Source: Camillea tinctor (Eukaryota; Ascomycota; Sordariomycetes; Xylariales; Xylariaceae). From it: DNA of 64,000 bases. The stretch is from contig MU394052.1 in the NCBI GenBank assembly GCA_022578605.1, forward strand, positions 1,240,001 through 1,304,000, in the 5' to 3' direction. The notes below the pieces were generated by a model. That model was not told where the DNA came from. It did not search any database and saw only the letters and a program-made list of their open reading frames with translations. The first letter of the stretch is position 1. Every line of letters starts with the position of its first letter. This document shows, in pieces, positions 32,449 to 43,724 of the stretch. The position numbers and the translations under genes were made by a program.

Positions 32449-35400
32449 ATGCCTGTCGAGTGGTTCCATAAGCCTAGTCGTCCTGACGAGACAGTCTCAG
32501 ATACTCCAGTTCCCGTTCCGGAACCCCCAGGACTTCCTTTCATTGGAAATGCGATCGACATCGAAAAAGAAGTCCCACTGCGTTCGTTCAGTGGTATAGC
32601 CGATAAATATGGTAAGCCGCATTTGTGGGACTAGAATCCGTAACCTGCTCGGTCTTGCTAAGATACATATTTTCAACAGGCGAGATCTTCCGTCTAAGAT
32701 TCCCCCAGAGAAACACAGTTTTCGTAGCAAGCCACCGTCTAATAGACGAGGTTTGTAATGAAAAGCGATTCGTGAAGATCCCCCGTGGTGCTCTCGAGGT
32801 GAGCTAAGGAAGACTAATTCACCCAATCCACATGGTATTCGATATTAATAATATGGTGGTATAGGAAGTTCGGAATGGTGTCCACGATGGACTCTTCACA
32901 GTATGTTTCTCTCTCTCTCCCTTATCACCATTACCCCAGAAACTAAGTGTTTATATAGGCCAAACCTGGCGAGCCTAATTGGGGCATTGCTCATCGAATC
33001 TTGATGCCAGCGGTAAGTGAAAAATCCGTTCTTCTAAGGGGGTCTTCTAAGGGGGGATCATACTCCCCCCTAAGAGCATTCACCCATCATTCCTTTCTCG
33101 CAATCCCCAGTACTAATGAATTACCAGTATGTGATCCACCTGAAGTCCCTACTTCCAACAGAACGCAGATCTCTCGAAGCAGGGCTCTCCACTAAAGACT
33201 CATGATACTGACAACTACAGGTTCGGCCCTCTATCTATTCGAGGCATGTTTGATGACATGCATGATATTGCGACACAACTGGCTCTGAAATTTGCTCGAC
33301 ATGGCCCAACCACCCCTATCGCCGTTTCGGAGGATTTCACGAGACTAGCGCTCGATACACTTGCGCTTTGCTCGATGGGTTACCGGTTCAACAGTTACTA
33401 CACAACAGGACTGCATCCCTTCGTTGAAGCTATGGGTGACTTCCTAGTCGAGTGTGGCCGGCGTCCCACCCGACAATTACCCAATTGGTTCTATCGCAAT
33501 GAAGATACCAAGTATTTTGAGGATATAGAAGTCCTTCGAAAGACGGCCAATGAGGTCCTCCAGGCACGGAAAAGTCATCCCACTGAGAAGAAGGACCTTC
33601 TCAACGCTATGCTCAACGGCGTTGATCCCAAGACTGGACAGCATATGACCGACGACAGCATCACTGATAACCTCATCACTTTCCTCATCGCAGGTCACGA
33701 AACGACTTCCGGCACCCTCTCATTTGCCTTGTACGAGCTCATCAAGAACCCCGAGGCATACCGAAAAGCCCAACAGGAGGTAGACGATGTCGTCGGCAAG
33801 GGTCCCATCACAGTTGAGCATCTCTCTAAAGTTCCGTATATTTCAGCCGTAAGTCTAATTGATCACTATCGTAAAGCCCCCTCGTGAATTCATCGAACAA
33901 CTCCCACTAATGGTTTTTTGTTAGATCATACGTGAAACTCTGCGACTGGACTCACCAATCCCGGTGATTGCTGTCACTCCACGTGAAGATACCCTCCTAG
34001 CTGGGAAATATCAAATATACAAGGACGATATGATAGCGCTCCTATTGGCCAAATCCCACCTGGATCCAACAGTGTTTGGGGAAGATTCCGATCAGTTCAA
34101 GCCGGAACGCATGCTGGACGAAAATTTCAATAAGCTTCCTAAGAACGCCTGGAAACCCTTTGGAAATGGAGTCCGTGCCTGTATTGGGCGGCCTTTTGCC
34201 GTCCAGGAAATGACTCTAGTTATGATTATGCTTCTGCAAAACTTCAACTTTATCATGGACGACCCAAGTTATCGTCTGGCACTTAAGCAGACCTTGACAA
34301 TCAAGCCGGATGGGTTCTGTGCACGAGCCATTCTTCGCGATGGGATGACAGCAAAGGATCTAGAGCGCCGCCTAGCTGGCAAGGCAGCCCCGGAGTCCCT
34401 GAAGCGTGAGGGAACTGGGGTGAGTGCCGCTTCTGCCGACGGCAATGAGAAATCGATTACCATATTGTACGGAAGCAACAGCGGTACCTGCGAAAGCCTG
34501 GCCCAAAGGGTTGCGACTGATGCACCTTACCATGGATTCAAAGTTGAGAAACTTGACTCTATGGATGCAGCAAACGGCGCGCTTCCAAAGGACCAGCCCG
34601 TCATTATAATAACCGCATCCTACGAAGGTCAACCTCCGGATAATGCTGCTCACTTCGTTTCTTGGGTTGAAAATGTGAAGGACGACAAAGCTTTCGAAGG
34701 TGTAAATTACGCCGTGTTTGGCGTTGGACACCACGATTGGGCCCAAACGTTCCACCGAATTCCCAAATTGATGGATAGCAAGATAGGGGAAGCTGGTGGT
34801 AACCGCATTGTAGATATTGGACTTTCGGATACCGGCTCTGGAGATACCTTCACTGACTTCGAAACGTGGGAAGACTCTGTGCTATGGCCGGCACTCCAGA
34901 AGCAATACGGTACTGCGGTTGCAACTACACACTCACAATCTTCGGGGCTCGACGTCTCAGTGACAAGTCCCCGTGTATCAACACTACGACAAGATGTTTC
35001 GGAAGGTCTGGTCATTAAGACTGAAATACTAACAGCAGAAGGGGAGCCAGTCAAAAAGCACATTGAGATTGCTCTCCCGAGTGGACAAACATACCGAGCT
35101 GGAGACTACCTCGCCGTCCTACCAGTCAACCCTAAGGATATCGTCCAGCGTGCCATGCGGAAGTTCCACCTCCCGTGGGATGCACACATCACAATTTCAG
35201 GGGATGTTAGCACAACAATGCCTACGAACACCTCAACGCCAGCACAGAGCATCTTCGGTGCCTATGTTGAATTATCGCAACCGGCAACCAAGAGGGTAGG
35301 TTTCATTACTCTAATTTTTGACACTTCCAGCAAGAAAAACAGCAAAGCTAATTGTCTATAGAACGTTCTCACACTCTCCGAAGTTGCCAAAAGCGAAGAA

Positions 35401-36290
35401 GAACGCGAGGCCTTGAAGAAGCTCGGAAACGAAGACTACTCCGAGGTCTCAAACAAGCGTATTTCGGTGCTGGATCTCCTTGAGCAATACACCTCGATCG
35501 ACCTACCTCTCGGCACCTTCTTAGCCATGCTCCCCCCTATGCGTGTGCGACAATAGTAAGTTGACCCGGTTTATCACAGAAGGATTCAACAAGTAGACTA
35601 ACATAACGTACCAGCTCCATCTCTTCCTCCCCGCTCTGGAACGCATCCCACGTAACTTTGACCTTCTCCCTCCTCGAAGCACCGTCCAAGTCCGGCCACG
35701 GCAAGCACGTCGGCGTCGCGTCCTCGTACCTCAACTCCCTGGCACCGGGCGACACGCTGCACATCGCAGTGCGCCCATCGCACGCGGCCTTCCACCTACC
35801 GCAGGACCCGGAGCGCACACCGATCATCTGCGTGGCAGCGGGCACGGGGCTCGCGCCGTTCCGGGGGTTCATCCAGGAGCGCGCGGAGCTCCTGAGCGCG
35901 GGGCGCAAGATCGCGCCGGCGATCCTGTTCTTCGGGTGCCGCCACCCGGAGCGCGACAGCCTGTACGCGGCGGAGCTGGCCGAGTGGGAGAAGAGCGGCG
36001 CCGTCACCGTGCGCCGCGCCTACAGCCGCGCGCCCGAGCAGTCCGCCGGCGCGAAGTACGTCCAGGACCTCATGGCGGCGCACCGCGACGAGGTCCTCGA
36101 GTTCTGGGCCAACGATGCGCGGCTGTATGTCTGCGGCTCGCGCGCCGTCGGCGAGGGCGTCAGGACTGAGGCCCTGAAGATGGCTATTGAGGATAGGAAG
36201 GCGAAGGGAGAGGATGTTACGGAGGAGGAGGCGGCGAAGTGGTGGGAGGAGCAAAGGAATGCGAGATATGCTACAGATGTGTTTGACTAA
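32449..36290 (+). CDS. CYP505: Self-sufficient cytochrome P450 / P450 reductase fusion (CYP505 family)
   Basis: Predicted exons: 32449-32611, 32680-32798, 32865-32900, 32959-33012, 33183-33848, 33925-35295, 35362-35555 and 35615-36290, about 1092 residues (family about 1060-1080). The P450 part has PPGLPFIGN, AGHETTS (I helix) and FGNGVRACIGRPFA with heme Cys codon at 34180-34182. The reductase part has ILYGSNSGTCESLA (FMN), RQYSISSSP (FAD) and AAGTGLAPFRGFIQER (NADPH). No membrane anchor is present, as usual for this P450 BM3-like family, which hydroxylates fatty acids and related chains at sub-terminal carbons. Exon 5 start is uncertain: the best-looking acceptor at 33220 shifts the frame by one base, while 33183 keeps it but inserts 13 residues before FGPLSIRGMF. 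The gene may therefore carry a defect. Confidence 0.88.
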
Positions 36291-37076
36291 AGGGTGGAAG
36301 ACGGGACATGATGTGTGTTTACACCTTTAGGATATGAGCGTAATGGGTTTCTTTTGGTTAGACTAACTGCTGGGTACGGTGTCAGAACAACAGCTTTATT
36401 TAAGAATGTCAAGTTTGAGATCATATGGAAATCGATTTTGATCACCCAGGATTACGAATGTGTAAACTACTGTCTACTATAACAGCATTATTGTGACATT
36501 GGTGATGGACTTATAATTACTCGAATAAAGGCATGCAGCTAAAACTCTACCGTTTCTCTTACTATTTACTGTACATCAAGCTATACGTCTCAAGGGTATT
36601 TATTACGAGATTAATTTGAACCATTAGCTACCTTTATGCAGAAATTCATATAGTAATTATGAGTCTCTAAAGTTACTAGCATGTAAGCATAATACATGTA
36701 CAATATGACTATACCCTATATCAACAAAGCAGTCGATTCCCCTATAGTCTTTGTTGTCTCTACCTACCTACTGCATTCGAACTCTCTTTCCTTGTAAGCT
36801 TGTGGTCAAAGCCAAAGAAACAAAATGGCACAAAGAACATAGCATTCGTCATTTCTGCAAGCAGTCGGTGAACTGATATAGCGATCAAAGATGGTGATGA
36901 CCCTCAAGAACCAGGTCCCCAGAAGACTAGGTTATACGAGTCTGCTTGTCATCCTTACGAATAATATCGTGATGACTTTGGTATATTACATTAGTTAATA
37001 TATTAACAAGTTATAGGGATATACACGTACAGATTCCAATAATACCCCCAAAAGGGATCGATACTGAGGAAGAGCA
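36291..37076. other. Intergenic
   Basis: AT-rich 786-base spacer with the CYP505 3' end and the promoter of the next gene; no gene or RNA seen. Confidence 0.5.
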
Positions 37077-38669
37077 ATGTCTTTTTACTCAGACTCCGAT
37101 TCAGACGTAGACTGGGAGGACCTGCGATCTCCCTCAGTCTACAGTAAGCCCCCGAAACACAAGCTCTTCTTTAAGCAAGAAGTAGAGGAGGACTTCGACC
37201 CCCTTTACCATAATGGGCCAGCAGCAAACAAAAAACAGGAATATGACTACCAACCGACGACGCTGAGCAAGCTACTCATCTTGCTCCTCTTCGCCTGGCT
37301 TCTCAACTGGGCTACCGGCATATTACCGAGCGTTTCGTTGCCGAGCATATCGCTGCCGAGCATCTCCTTGCCGCGCTTCTCCCTGCCGCGCTTTCCCACA
37401 GCGGCGACTCCCACCAAGGCCGACTCCGCGGTCCCCGGCTCCGAGCTGTTCGCCAAGAAGAAGCACCCCCTGACCAAGCGGTACCAGCTCAACTTCACGT
37501 CGGAGATGGCGCCGTTCTGGGGCGCGTACCGCGAGATCCTGGCCAGCCCGCAGTACGACGGGTGGTTCACGGACGTCGACGAGGCCAGCGCGGCCATCGG
37601 CCAGCTCGTGGAGTCGTACCCGAAGCCCATCAACGGCACGGCGGAGTACGACCTGGCGGTGCGGAACTACGCGCGCATCATGGGGCTCGTGAAGCGGCGG
37701 CACAGCGCGCTCGACCTGGCGCGCACCGAGTACGCCAACTTCCTCGCGGCGCGCGGGAAGCAGGTGCGCGAGATGCTCGGGTCGGGCAGCCTGTGGCAGC
37801 TGTACGTGGAGGACCGGTTCAAGCTGGGCAGCGTGGACAACGAGACGGCGGCCGCGGCGGCCGCGCACCTCCTCGAGGTCCCGTCCTACCTCAACGGCAC
37901 GCTGGACCTGTTCACCAACGCGACGTACGGGTCGCTGACCATGTCGGCGCGGCGCCTGGCCGAGAAGCTCGTGTACGCCAACCGCAAGCTCTGGAAGCCC
38001 GGCGAGATGGGGCTGGAGGTCATCGGCCGCGCCATCATCCACGTGGCCAACTCGGGCGAGAACGAGCTCGTGCCGCTGCTGCTGGCGGGTTCGCCGCGGC
38101 CGGGCCTTTGGACCGACAAGCACGCTAAGTCGATGGGCGTTCTCGTGGGGCGCATGGAGCGCGCGCGGGCGCAGTACGAGGCCCTGCGGACGGGGCTGGA
38201 GTGGTTCTTCACGCGGTTCACGCAAGACGTGCAGCGCAGCATGAGCGGGCGGGCGGACCTGCTGGTGTGGGTGCAGAGCGCGTCGGAGATCGTCAAGGAG
38301 TGGGCGTCGCTGCTGGTGGACACGCAGGAGGGCCTGTTGATCTCGCTGCGGCGGGAGGAGCTGGCCAAGGCGAAGGCGGCGCTCAACTACGACTACGAGA
38401 AGCTTTGGGAGGACTGGAAGCTCCGCAACTGCGGAGGCACCTCGTGCTACGATGTCTACACCAAGACCAATGCGGTCAAGAGGGCCTTCGGCAAGGGCGG
38501 CAAGCCGCTGGCTTCCGTCGCGGAGGACGAGAAGAAATGGAGCGAGAACTTCGAGGACAATGAACATGCTAAGATCTGGCCCGAAGTGTACGAGAAGGGA
38601 TGCTGTGAGGACGGCCCTCTCCAATTCAACTTGAAATACGGAGAAAAGAGCAGGAGAGCAACAATCTAA
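37077..38669 (+). CDS. Unknown single-pass membrane protein with LPSIS repeats
   Basis: Intronless, 530 residues, not recognised. The N terminus is acidic (MSFYSDSDSDVDWEDL). One hydrophobic helix lies near residues 62-82 (LSKLLILLLFAWLLNWATGIL). It is followed by a run of five-residue units LPSVS, LPSIS, LPSIS, LPRFS and LPRF. The remaining about 400 residues are helical and charged with four cysteines near the C terminus (NCGGTSC, CC). NFT, NGT, NET and NAT sites after the helix would fit a lumenal or outside location. The body is strongly GC-rich and uses G/C third positions, unlike the AT-rich flanks. No enzyme motif was found. Confidence 0.75.
   Translation: MSFYSDSDSDVDWEDLRSPSVYSKPPKHKLFFKQEVEEDFDPLYHNGPAANKKQEYDYQPTTLSKLLILLLFAWLLNWATGILPSVSLPSISLPSISLPRFSLPRFPTAATPTKADSAVPGSELFAKKKHPLTKRYQLNFTSEMAPFWGAYREILASPQYDGWFTDVDEASAAIGQLVESYPKPINGTAEYDLAVRNYARIMGLVKRRHSALDLARTEYANFLAARGKQVREMLGSGSLWQLYVEDRFKLGSVDNETAAAAAAHLLEVPSYLNGTLDLFTNATYGSLTMSARRLAEKLVYANRKLWKPGEMGLEVIGRAIIHVANSGENELVPLLLAGSPRPGLWTDKHAKSMGVLVGRMERARAQYEALRTGLEWFFTRFTQDVQRSMSGRADLLVWVQSASEIVKEWASLLVDTQEGLLISLRREELAKAKAALNYDYEKLWEDWKLRNCGGTSCYDVYTKTNAVKRAFGKGGKPLASVAEDEKKWSENFEDNEHAKIWPEVYEKGCCEDGPLQFNLKYGEKSRRATI
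37317..37400 (+). repeat. Degenerate 15-bp coding repeats (LPSIS units)
   Basis: Five or six consecutive 15-base units of the form TTGCCGAGCATCTCG, in frame, directly after the membrane helix of the preceding unknown protein. Confidence 0.8.
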
Positions 38670-39034
38670 CACGGGACTATATCCCATACGTGAAGGGAAG
38701 AGGGAAATAGGAAGATAACTCAGGGAAAGGGGGCTGGAGAGTCCACTGATGATGAAATATGCCCTTCGTTAATGTACCAATTAATTCATATTGAGTGTCG
38801 TTCACAATGACCGATATCGAGCGCCTCCATGTGCTCTTTGGCACAAGTAAATGTCCATACGTGCCTCGGGATCTCCTGTCATCTCATCTAATCATCAATC
38901 TTATCATCATGACCAAAATTCATCCCAAGCCATAGTCTATCCCAAATAGTGCCCATAAAAGAAAATCCGTAGCCATCTCGATTTTGTTCCTTATTATTTT
39001 TGTCTCCCCCCTTTCGTGCTTTGGTCGCCTCGCT
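38670..39034. other. Convergent intergenic region
   Basis: 365 bases between two gene 3' ends; nothing notable besides T-rich stretches. Confidence 0.5.
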
Positions 39035-39703
39035 TCACTTCTTGGGCCCGCTAGCTTCTTTTTCTTCGTCCCATATTTCCAGCTGAAAGCATTCTTCACG
39101 GAGTTCCATGAGATCCTTGAATGAGCTTAACCGCCTTCCTTCACTCCTTGGCGTCGTTCTGGCGATGACAACCAGGTTGGAGGCAGCCGGTGCTAGGACT
39201 GCTTCAATATCGTGGCAAGTTGCACAGTTTGGGGCAAGGGCCATATAACAAGCAGGCCATGATGATGAATGGTGAGCACGACGCTCCTTGGTGTGGTCGA
39301 CTATGGGGAAGCTGATGTGTGGCACCGACCAGGGATACACATATATCTGCTCTGCTGTCACTGACTCAGGCGTGTATACGGTAGCAGTTGTCCCTGAAGA
39401 TCTGTGGTGTAGCTTGGCGCCCTCCTTCTTACCGGCCGGCTTCTTCGCTCTCCTTCGCGAATGAGGGTCCTCAGCGGTACCTGGCACGTCGATAGATGGT
39501 GATCTCGAGTGTGGAACCTCGTCGCTGTGCCAATTCTGGTCCTCTGGAGTCTGCAAATGGCTCGAATAGGCATCCGAGGGCTTTCGGCTAGAAGACGGTG
39601 AGCCACTATGCTGCACTGATGCTAAACGGCGTAGATGATCAGGCGCGTCAACATCAACCCAGGCTGAATAGGAATTGCCGGTAAAATTGCGAGGGTTGGC
39701 CAT
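39035..39703 (-). CDS. Hypothetical disordered protein
   Basis: 222 residues from the inner ATG at 39703 (MANPRNFTGNSYSAWVDVD); the open frame continues upstream to 39847, but the added residues look like translated leader. The first 130 residues are rich in Ser, His, Arg and Pro, with a basic patch (SRRRAKKPAGKK), and are probably disordered. The last 90 are more ordered (PACYMALAPNCATCHDIEAV, FKDLMELREECFQLEIWDEE) and include a CxxC pair. I do not recognise the family. A nuclear protein is possible from the basic patch; no function is proposed. Confidence 0.6.
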   Translation of the reverse strand: MANPRNFTGNSYSAWVDVDAPDHLRRLASVQHSGSPSSSRKPSDAYSSHLQTPEDQNWHSDEVPHSRSPSIDVPGTAEDPHSRRRAKKPAGKKEGAKLHHRSSGTTATVYTPESVTAEQIYVYPWSVPHISFPIVDHTKERRAHHSSSWPACYMALAPNCATCHDIEAVLAPAASNLVVIARTTPRSEGRRLSSFKDLMELREECFQLEIWDEEKEASGPKK

Positions 39704-41015
39704 AGTGATGATCTGGTTGATGTATTGTTTTCCCTGCTGATTTTTACCCCTATTGGTAGAACTTGAACATGGTCTGGATTTATACTCAGACTTCACCTTC
39801 TTCTTGATGTAGTAGTAATGTTTAGACCGAACACAGAAGAATTCCATAGTTCAATATGTCAGGGCCAGTGTTCTCAGGGGGGGACCACAGCAACTAAGGC
39901 ATGTCACCGTAGCACCTAGCTTTATGTGAACTTTCCTGGTGAAAGCAGCTATACAAAGATAGGCTGGGGCGTAGCAACTGATTGCCTAGTCTAACAACAT
40001 CTTGTCGTGGCATCAGGAGCAAGCAATGCAGAGAGAGCATGTTATCACTTCCTGATGTTTTCCTTGCCACTAAGGTAGATCAAACATGCTCGAGCACTCA
40101 TTATGCGGTACCTAAGTTACGTTACTCTGGGGTGAAAGGAGGATTGGAGAGAGTTGAAGCACTCGCTTCTTAGATGATGAATTTCTTTTAGTTCTTTTTT
40201 TGTTGTAAGAATGAGTAGGTAGACGATCTTTCAGGTGACTTATACAGGTGTATACTCTACTCCTCAAAGTACTTTTCTCAAAGATAAAAACGCAGGTCTG
40301 ATTTAATGTAATTAGAGCGTTAGGATAATGAGATTTTGTTGAAGTCTCAGTGTATATGATATCGAGTAACCTGGAAGAGTCTCACATTTTGTATATGTAA
40401 AAGGGAGGAATTGTATGTGTATTGATAGTCTTGGTAACTAGACCTTAGCCTTATTAATACTACTTAGCTGTGTAAGTGTTTAAATGGATTCAGCGAGCCC
40501 GGCGCACCGGAGAGTTCGGAGCACCCGACAGCTGGAAACCTTTAGTGGATGATGCAAGCAAACCTTGTAATCCCAACTGGAATGGCCGGGAATGGAACGT
40601 GTCCAGAACTACAAATGCCTGCGGAGGCCTTAGCTTTGTTTGGTTAGTGCCCAACAAGACCCGGAGAAACCTTGGTCCTTTAGGGGTCCTAGCTGCTCTT
40701 CAGCGCTGGACATTGAAGATTGGACCAATGAGAAGCAAAGAGGCACGAGACACCTCAACTATTCTTTTTCTTCTTATTACACATTTTAACTTATACATTT
40801 TAACCTTGTCACTTATATTTTTTTTCTATCTTCCTCCATCGCCTTCTAAGTTTCATTGTCTTTTCTTTCTTTCCACCTCAACGTCAACCAAAGTCGCCTT
40901 TATAAAGACCATATTCCTGTGTCCTCCAGCTGAAGACAAAGGCATCTTTGCCCGCGACCCTACTTGCATACACCTCACAAGCCAAGCAGGATAACTGTCG
41001 CAAAGAAAAAAAAAA
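39704..41015. other. Divergent intergenic region
   Basis: 1.3 kb between the hypothetical gene and PHO88. The frame at 40476-40994 is open but has low-complexity hydrophobic content and lies in the PHO88 leader, so I do not call it a gene. Confidence 0.5.
40719..40729. promoter_or_regulatory. Back-to-back CCAAT boxes (ATTGGACCAAT)
   Basis: A palindrome holding a CCAAT box on each strand, about 290 bases upstream of the PHO88 start codon. It fits binding by the fungal CCAAT-binding (Hap) complex. Confidence 0.55.
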
Positions 41016-41756
41016 ATGGCCGGCCTCAGTCCTCAGATGTATGTGATGTGTGCTGTCGTAACTCTTCCCACCCCCCAACCTGCTAACCATGTACTGCGCA
41101 CAACAGTACAAACCTCATCATCATCTTGGGTATGACCCAGGTGTCAAAGAGAATTCCCTTTGACGACCCTAATGTCCTCAACGGTGTCCGGGCGATGTAC
41201 CTCATCAGCAACCTGATCATCGCCGGCATATACCTCTATGTCCAGATGCAAATCAACAAGAAGAAGGGTAAGCTCCAGCCTCTTCCTGTTCACCTCCAGT
41301 GTTCCCAGTGGTTGCGCAATTGTTCGCCCGAATACTAACCCTCGGGGGTTCTCTCTTGTAGATATGACCACACTCAAGTACGTTGAGCCGGCGCCCATGG
41401 GATCCTCGGAAGAAGGCAAGCTAGTGACGACGACGGTGCACGCATACGACTCGCAGCAGATCAAGAACTCGTTCCGATCGCAGCTTATGGGCATTGGCAT
41501 GATGGGTGTCATGCACCTGTACATGAAATACACCAACCCTCTTCTGATCCAGTCTATCATTCCTCTCAAGGGCGCCTTCGAGGGCAACCTGGTCAAGATT
41601 CACCTGTTCGGCAAGCCTGCGAGCGGCGACCTCAAGCGCCCTTTCAAGCAGCCTGTTGGCCTCATGAGTGGTCTCCAGAGCGGCCCTGCGCAGAGCGACA
41701 AGAAGGCTGTGGAGGCGGCCGAGCGTGCCGGCCGGGGTGGTGTCAAGGACGAATAA
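41016..41756 (+). CDS. PHO88: PHO88/SND3-family ER membrane protein
   Basis: Three exons, 41016-41038, 41107-41267 and 41362-41756, give 192 residues. The very short first exon (7 codons and two bases) joins to give MAGLSPQITNLIIILGMTQ, the conserved family start. Hydrophobic segments lie near residues 9-20 and 38-53 (YLISNLIIAGIYLYVQ), followed by QINKKKDMTTLKYVEP and a conserved middle with MGVMHLYMKYTNPLLIQSIIPLK. The family acts in the ER membrane in SRP-independent protein targeting (SND pathway) and was first linked to phosphate uptake in yeast. Length and spacing are normal. Twin CCAAT boxes lie upstream. Confidence 0.92.
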
Positions 41757-42346
41757 ATGTACTTTTAAGCACTCAAGGGCTATGCAATTCACCCGGTGAT
41801 AGGGATATAAAAACAGCATGGCATGGGGATACAGGGACTTGAGACGTTATAGGAAGCGTCTTGGCTCTGCGAAGGGTAATGATATATAATGTGGTCAGCA
41901 ATGCAACTGTAAAGCCATTTGCAGCCCTACGTGATGATTCTTCCACCTGGACTTGTTCAATACATAAACTACCTAATGACGTGATTTCCAATATTTTATA
42001 TTCAGCGCATAGGCGATAAGCACTGTAAGTTAAAAGGCTAGCCTAGCTAGAGACTGTGGAACCCTTCTATTTTTTATTTTTTTTAGCGGATCGTCCCTTG
42101 AAACCCCGACGTCACCGAATGACTTATAAGTCACTGAACCTCTTACACTTATACTTATTAGACTTACAACTTACACCATCCAATTAATAATTACTTAAAC
42201 TTACAACTCTTTGTCCAACTCACCTCAATATCCCTTCACACTTACAACCCTCACACTTCACTTCATGCTTTATTTCTGTGTGTATGTATGTGTCAGTCGT
42301 GGCATAATCGTCTATTAGTGTGTCGGATTCAGCATTCATCGTCATA
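41757..42346. other. Intergenic
   Basis: 590-base spacer between PHO88 and RAD14 on the same strand, AT-rich with several CTTACA repeats near 42140-42250. No gene is seen. Confidence 0.5.
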
Positions 42347-43724
42347 ATGAGCTCGGCAACGCCATCCCAGGCTACCGATGGCCCCTCCAAACCCACTGCT
42401 GCCTCTTCTCTGACCCCAGAAGTCACCCAGCGCATCGTGAGTCAACAGAAACCCCTGCGTTTTCACACAGCGCCTATATCTTAATTGAAGCTCTATGTTA
42501 ATACGTATTACTAGGAAGAGAATAGGTTGCGGGCAAAAGCAATACGCGATCAACGAGAAGCAGAGGCCCGCAAAGCCGGCGCACCCTCGCCCTCTCGCAC
42601 GCCCTCCGGCTTCATAGCCACCGACGAAGTTCGCATCCCCAACACACGCAAGCGCGCTCACGATGCCATCTCCGGTGCCGCTCGTATCCGCGATACCCCG
42701 TCCACCAGCCGCGATGGCCGCGTTAACGGCGCGTCGACCACCACGGGCGGGGGCAGCGGCTCACAGCAGCAGACAGACAAAGACGGGGTCATCCGGCCGG
42801 CGAGGAAGTTCACTAAGTTCGTCGATTACGACTTCGGCAAGATGACCGACACGAAGGGCGGTTTCCTGAGCGCCGAGGACGATCCCTGGAATAAAGCCAT
42901 GTCCGGGTCCGCTGGCTCGGGAAGCACGAACCAGCCAGGGGCAGCCGAGGGCGCCGACGAGCGACCCAAGGGCATGACGGCGCAGGAGTGGGAGAGGTTC
43001 CAGCTACTAAAGAAGCTCCGGCGGCAGAAGGCAGGACCCTTTGAGCCCGGGCTAAGCGCCCTGACCGACGAGAAGGAGAGGAAGAAGTGCAGGGAGTGCA
43101 ATAGCTTGGAGATCGATTTTGTGTGGGATGAGGTTTTTGGGTGTCGTGTTTGCAACGCTTGCAAGGAGAAGTATCCCGAGAAGTATAGTCTCCTAACCAA
43201 GACGGAGTGCAAAGAGGACTATCTTCTCACAGATCGTAAGCATTCTAATGAACAGGGCTGGAGGGGAGGAAGAAGCTAACACAAAGGTACCAACAGCTGA
43301 GCTCAGAGACGAGGAGTTGCTGCCCCATCTCTCACGCCCGAACCCGCATAAAACGCATTGGCACGACATGATGCTCTTCCTACGGTACCAGGTAGAGGAC
43401 TACGCGTTTGAGAAGAAGTGGGGGTCGTCCGATGCGCTCGACGCCGAGTACGAGCGCCGCGAGGCCGACAAGAAGAAGCGCAAGGAAGCCAAGTTCAAGA
43501 GCAAACTTCTCGAACTCAAGAAGCGCACCAGGACCGACGCCTACCGCAGGCAACAGGGGAAATTCGGCTCCACGGCTGGTGGCGGGAAAGCCAAGTTCGG
43601 CGACACGGTAGCGAATGGCGGTAAGCACACCCACGAGTGGGGGAGGGTAGTCGAGAATGAGGATGGCGCGACGGTTAAGACGTGCAAGATTTGTGGTATG
43701 GAGGTGGAAGAAATGGAGTTTTGA
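42347..43724 (+). CDS. RAD14: DNA damage recognition protein RAD14/XPA
   Basis: Three exons, 42347-42436, 42515-43235 and 43297-43724, code for 412 residues. The zinc finger is C-x2-C-x17-C-x2-C (CREC ... CNAC, residues about 222-246), followed by TKTECKEDYLLTD, PELRDEELLPHL and NPHKTHWHDMMLFLRYQVE, the XPA DNA-binding core. The exon 2/3 join completes the conserved D-PEL. The C terminus adds a basic helix rich in Lys and Arg and a second cysteine pair (HTHEW, CKICGME), which fungal RAD14 proteins usually have. It works in nucleotide excision repair in the nucleus, verifying damage with TFIIH and RPA. The N-terminal region is low complexity, as expected. Confidence 0.93.

Noticed and set aside
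37323..38687. 454-codon frame opposite the LPSIS membrane protein
   Set aside because: Very rich in Arg, Leu, Ala and His, as expected from the antisense of GC-rich coding DNA; no known motif.
40476..40994. Open frame of 172 codons upstream of PHO88
   Set aside because: Its second half is low-complexity hydrophobic translation of T-rich leader DNA, and it overlaps the likely PHO88 promoter and 5' leader.
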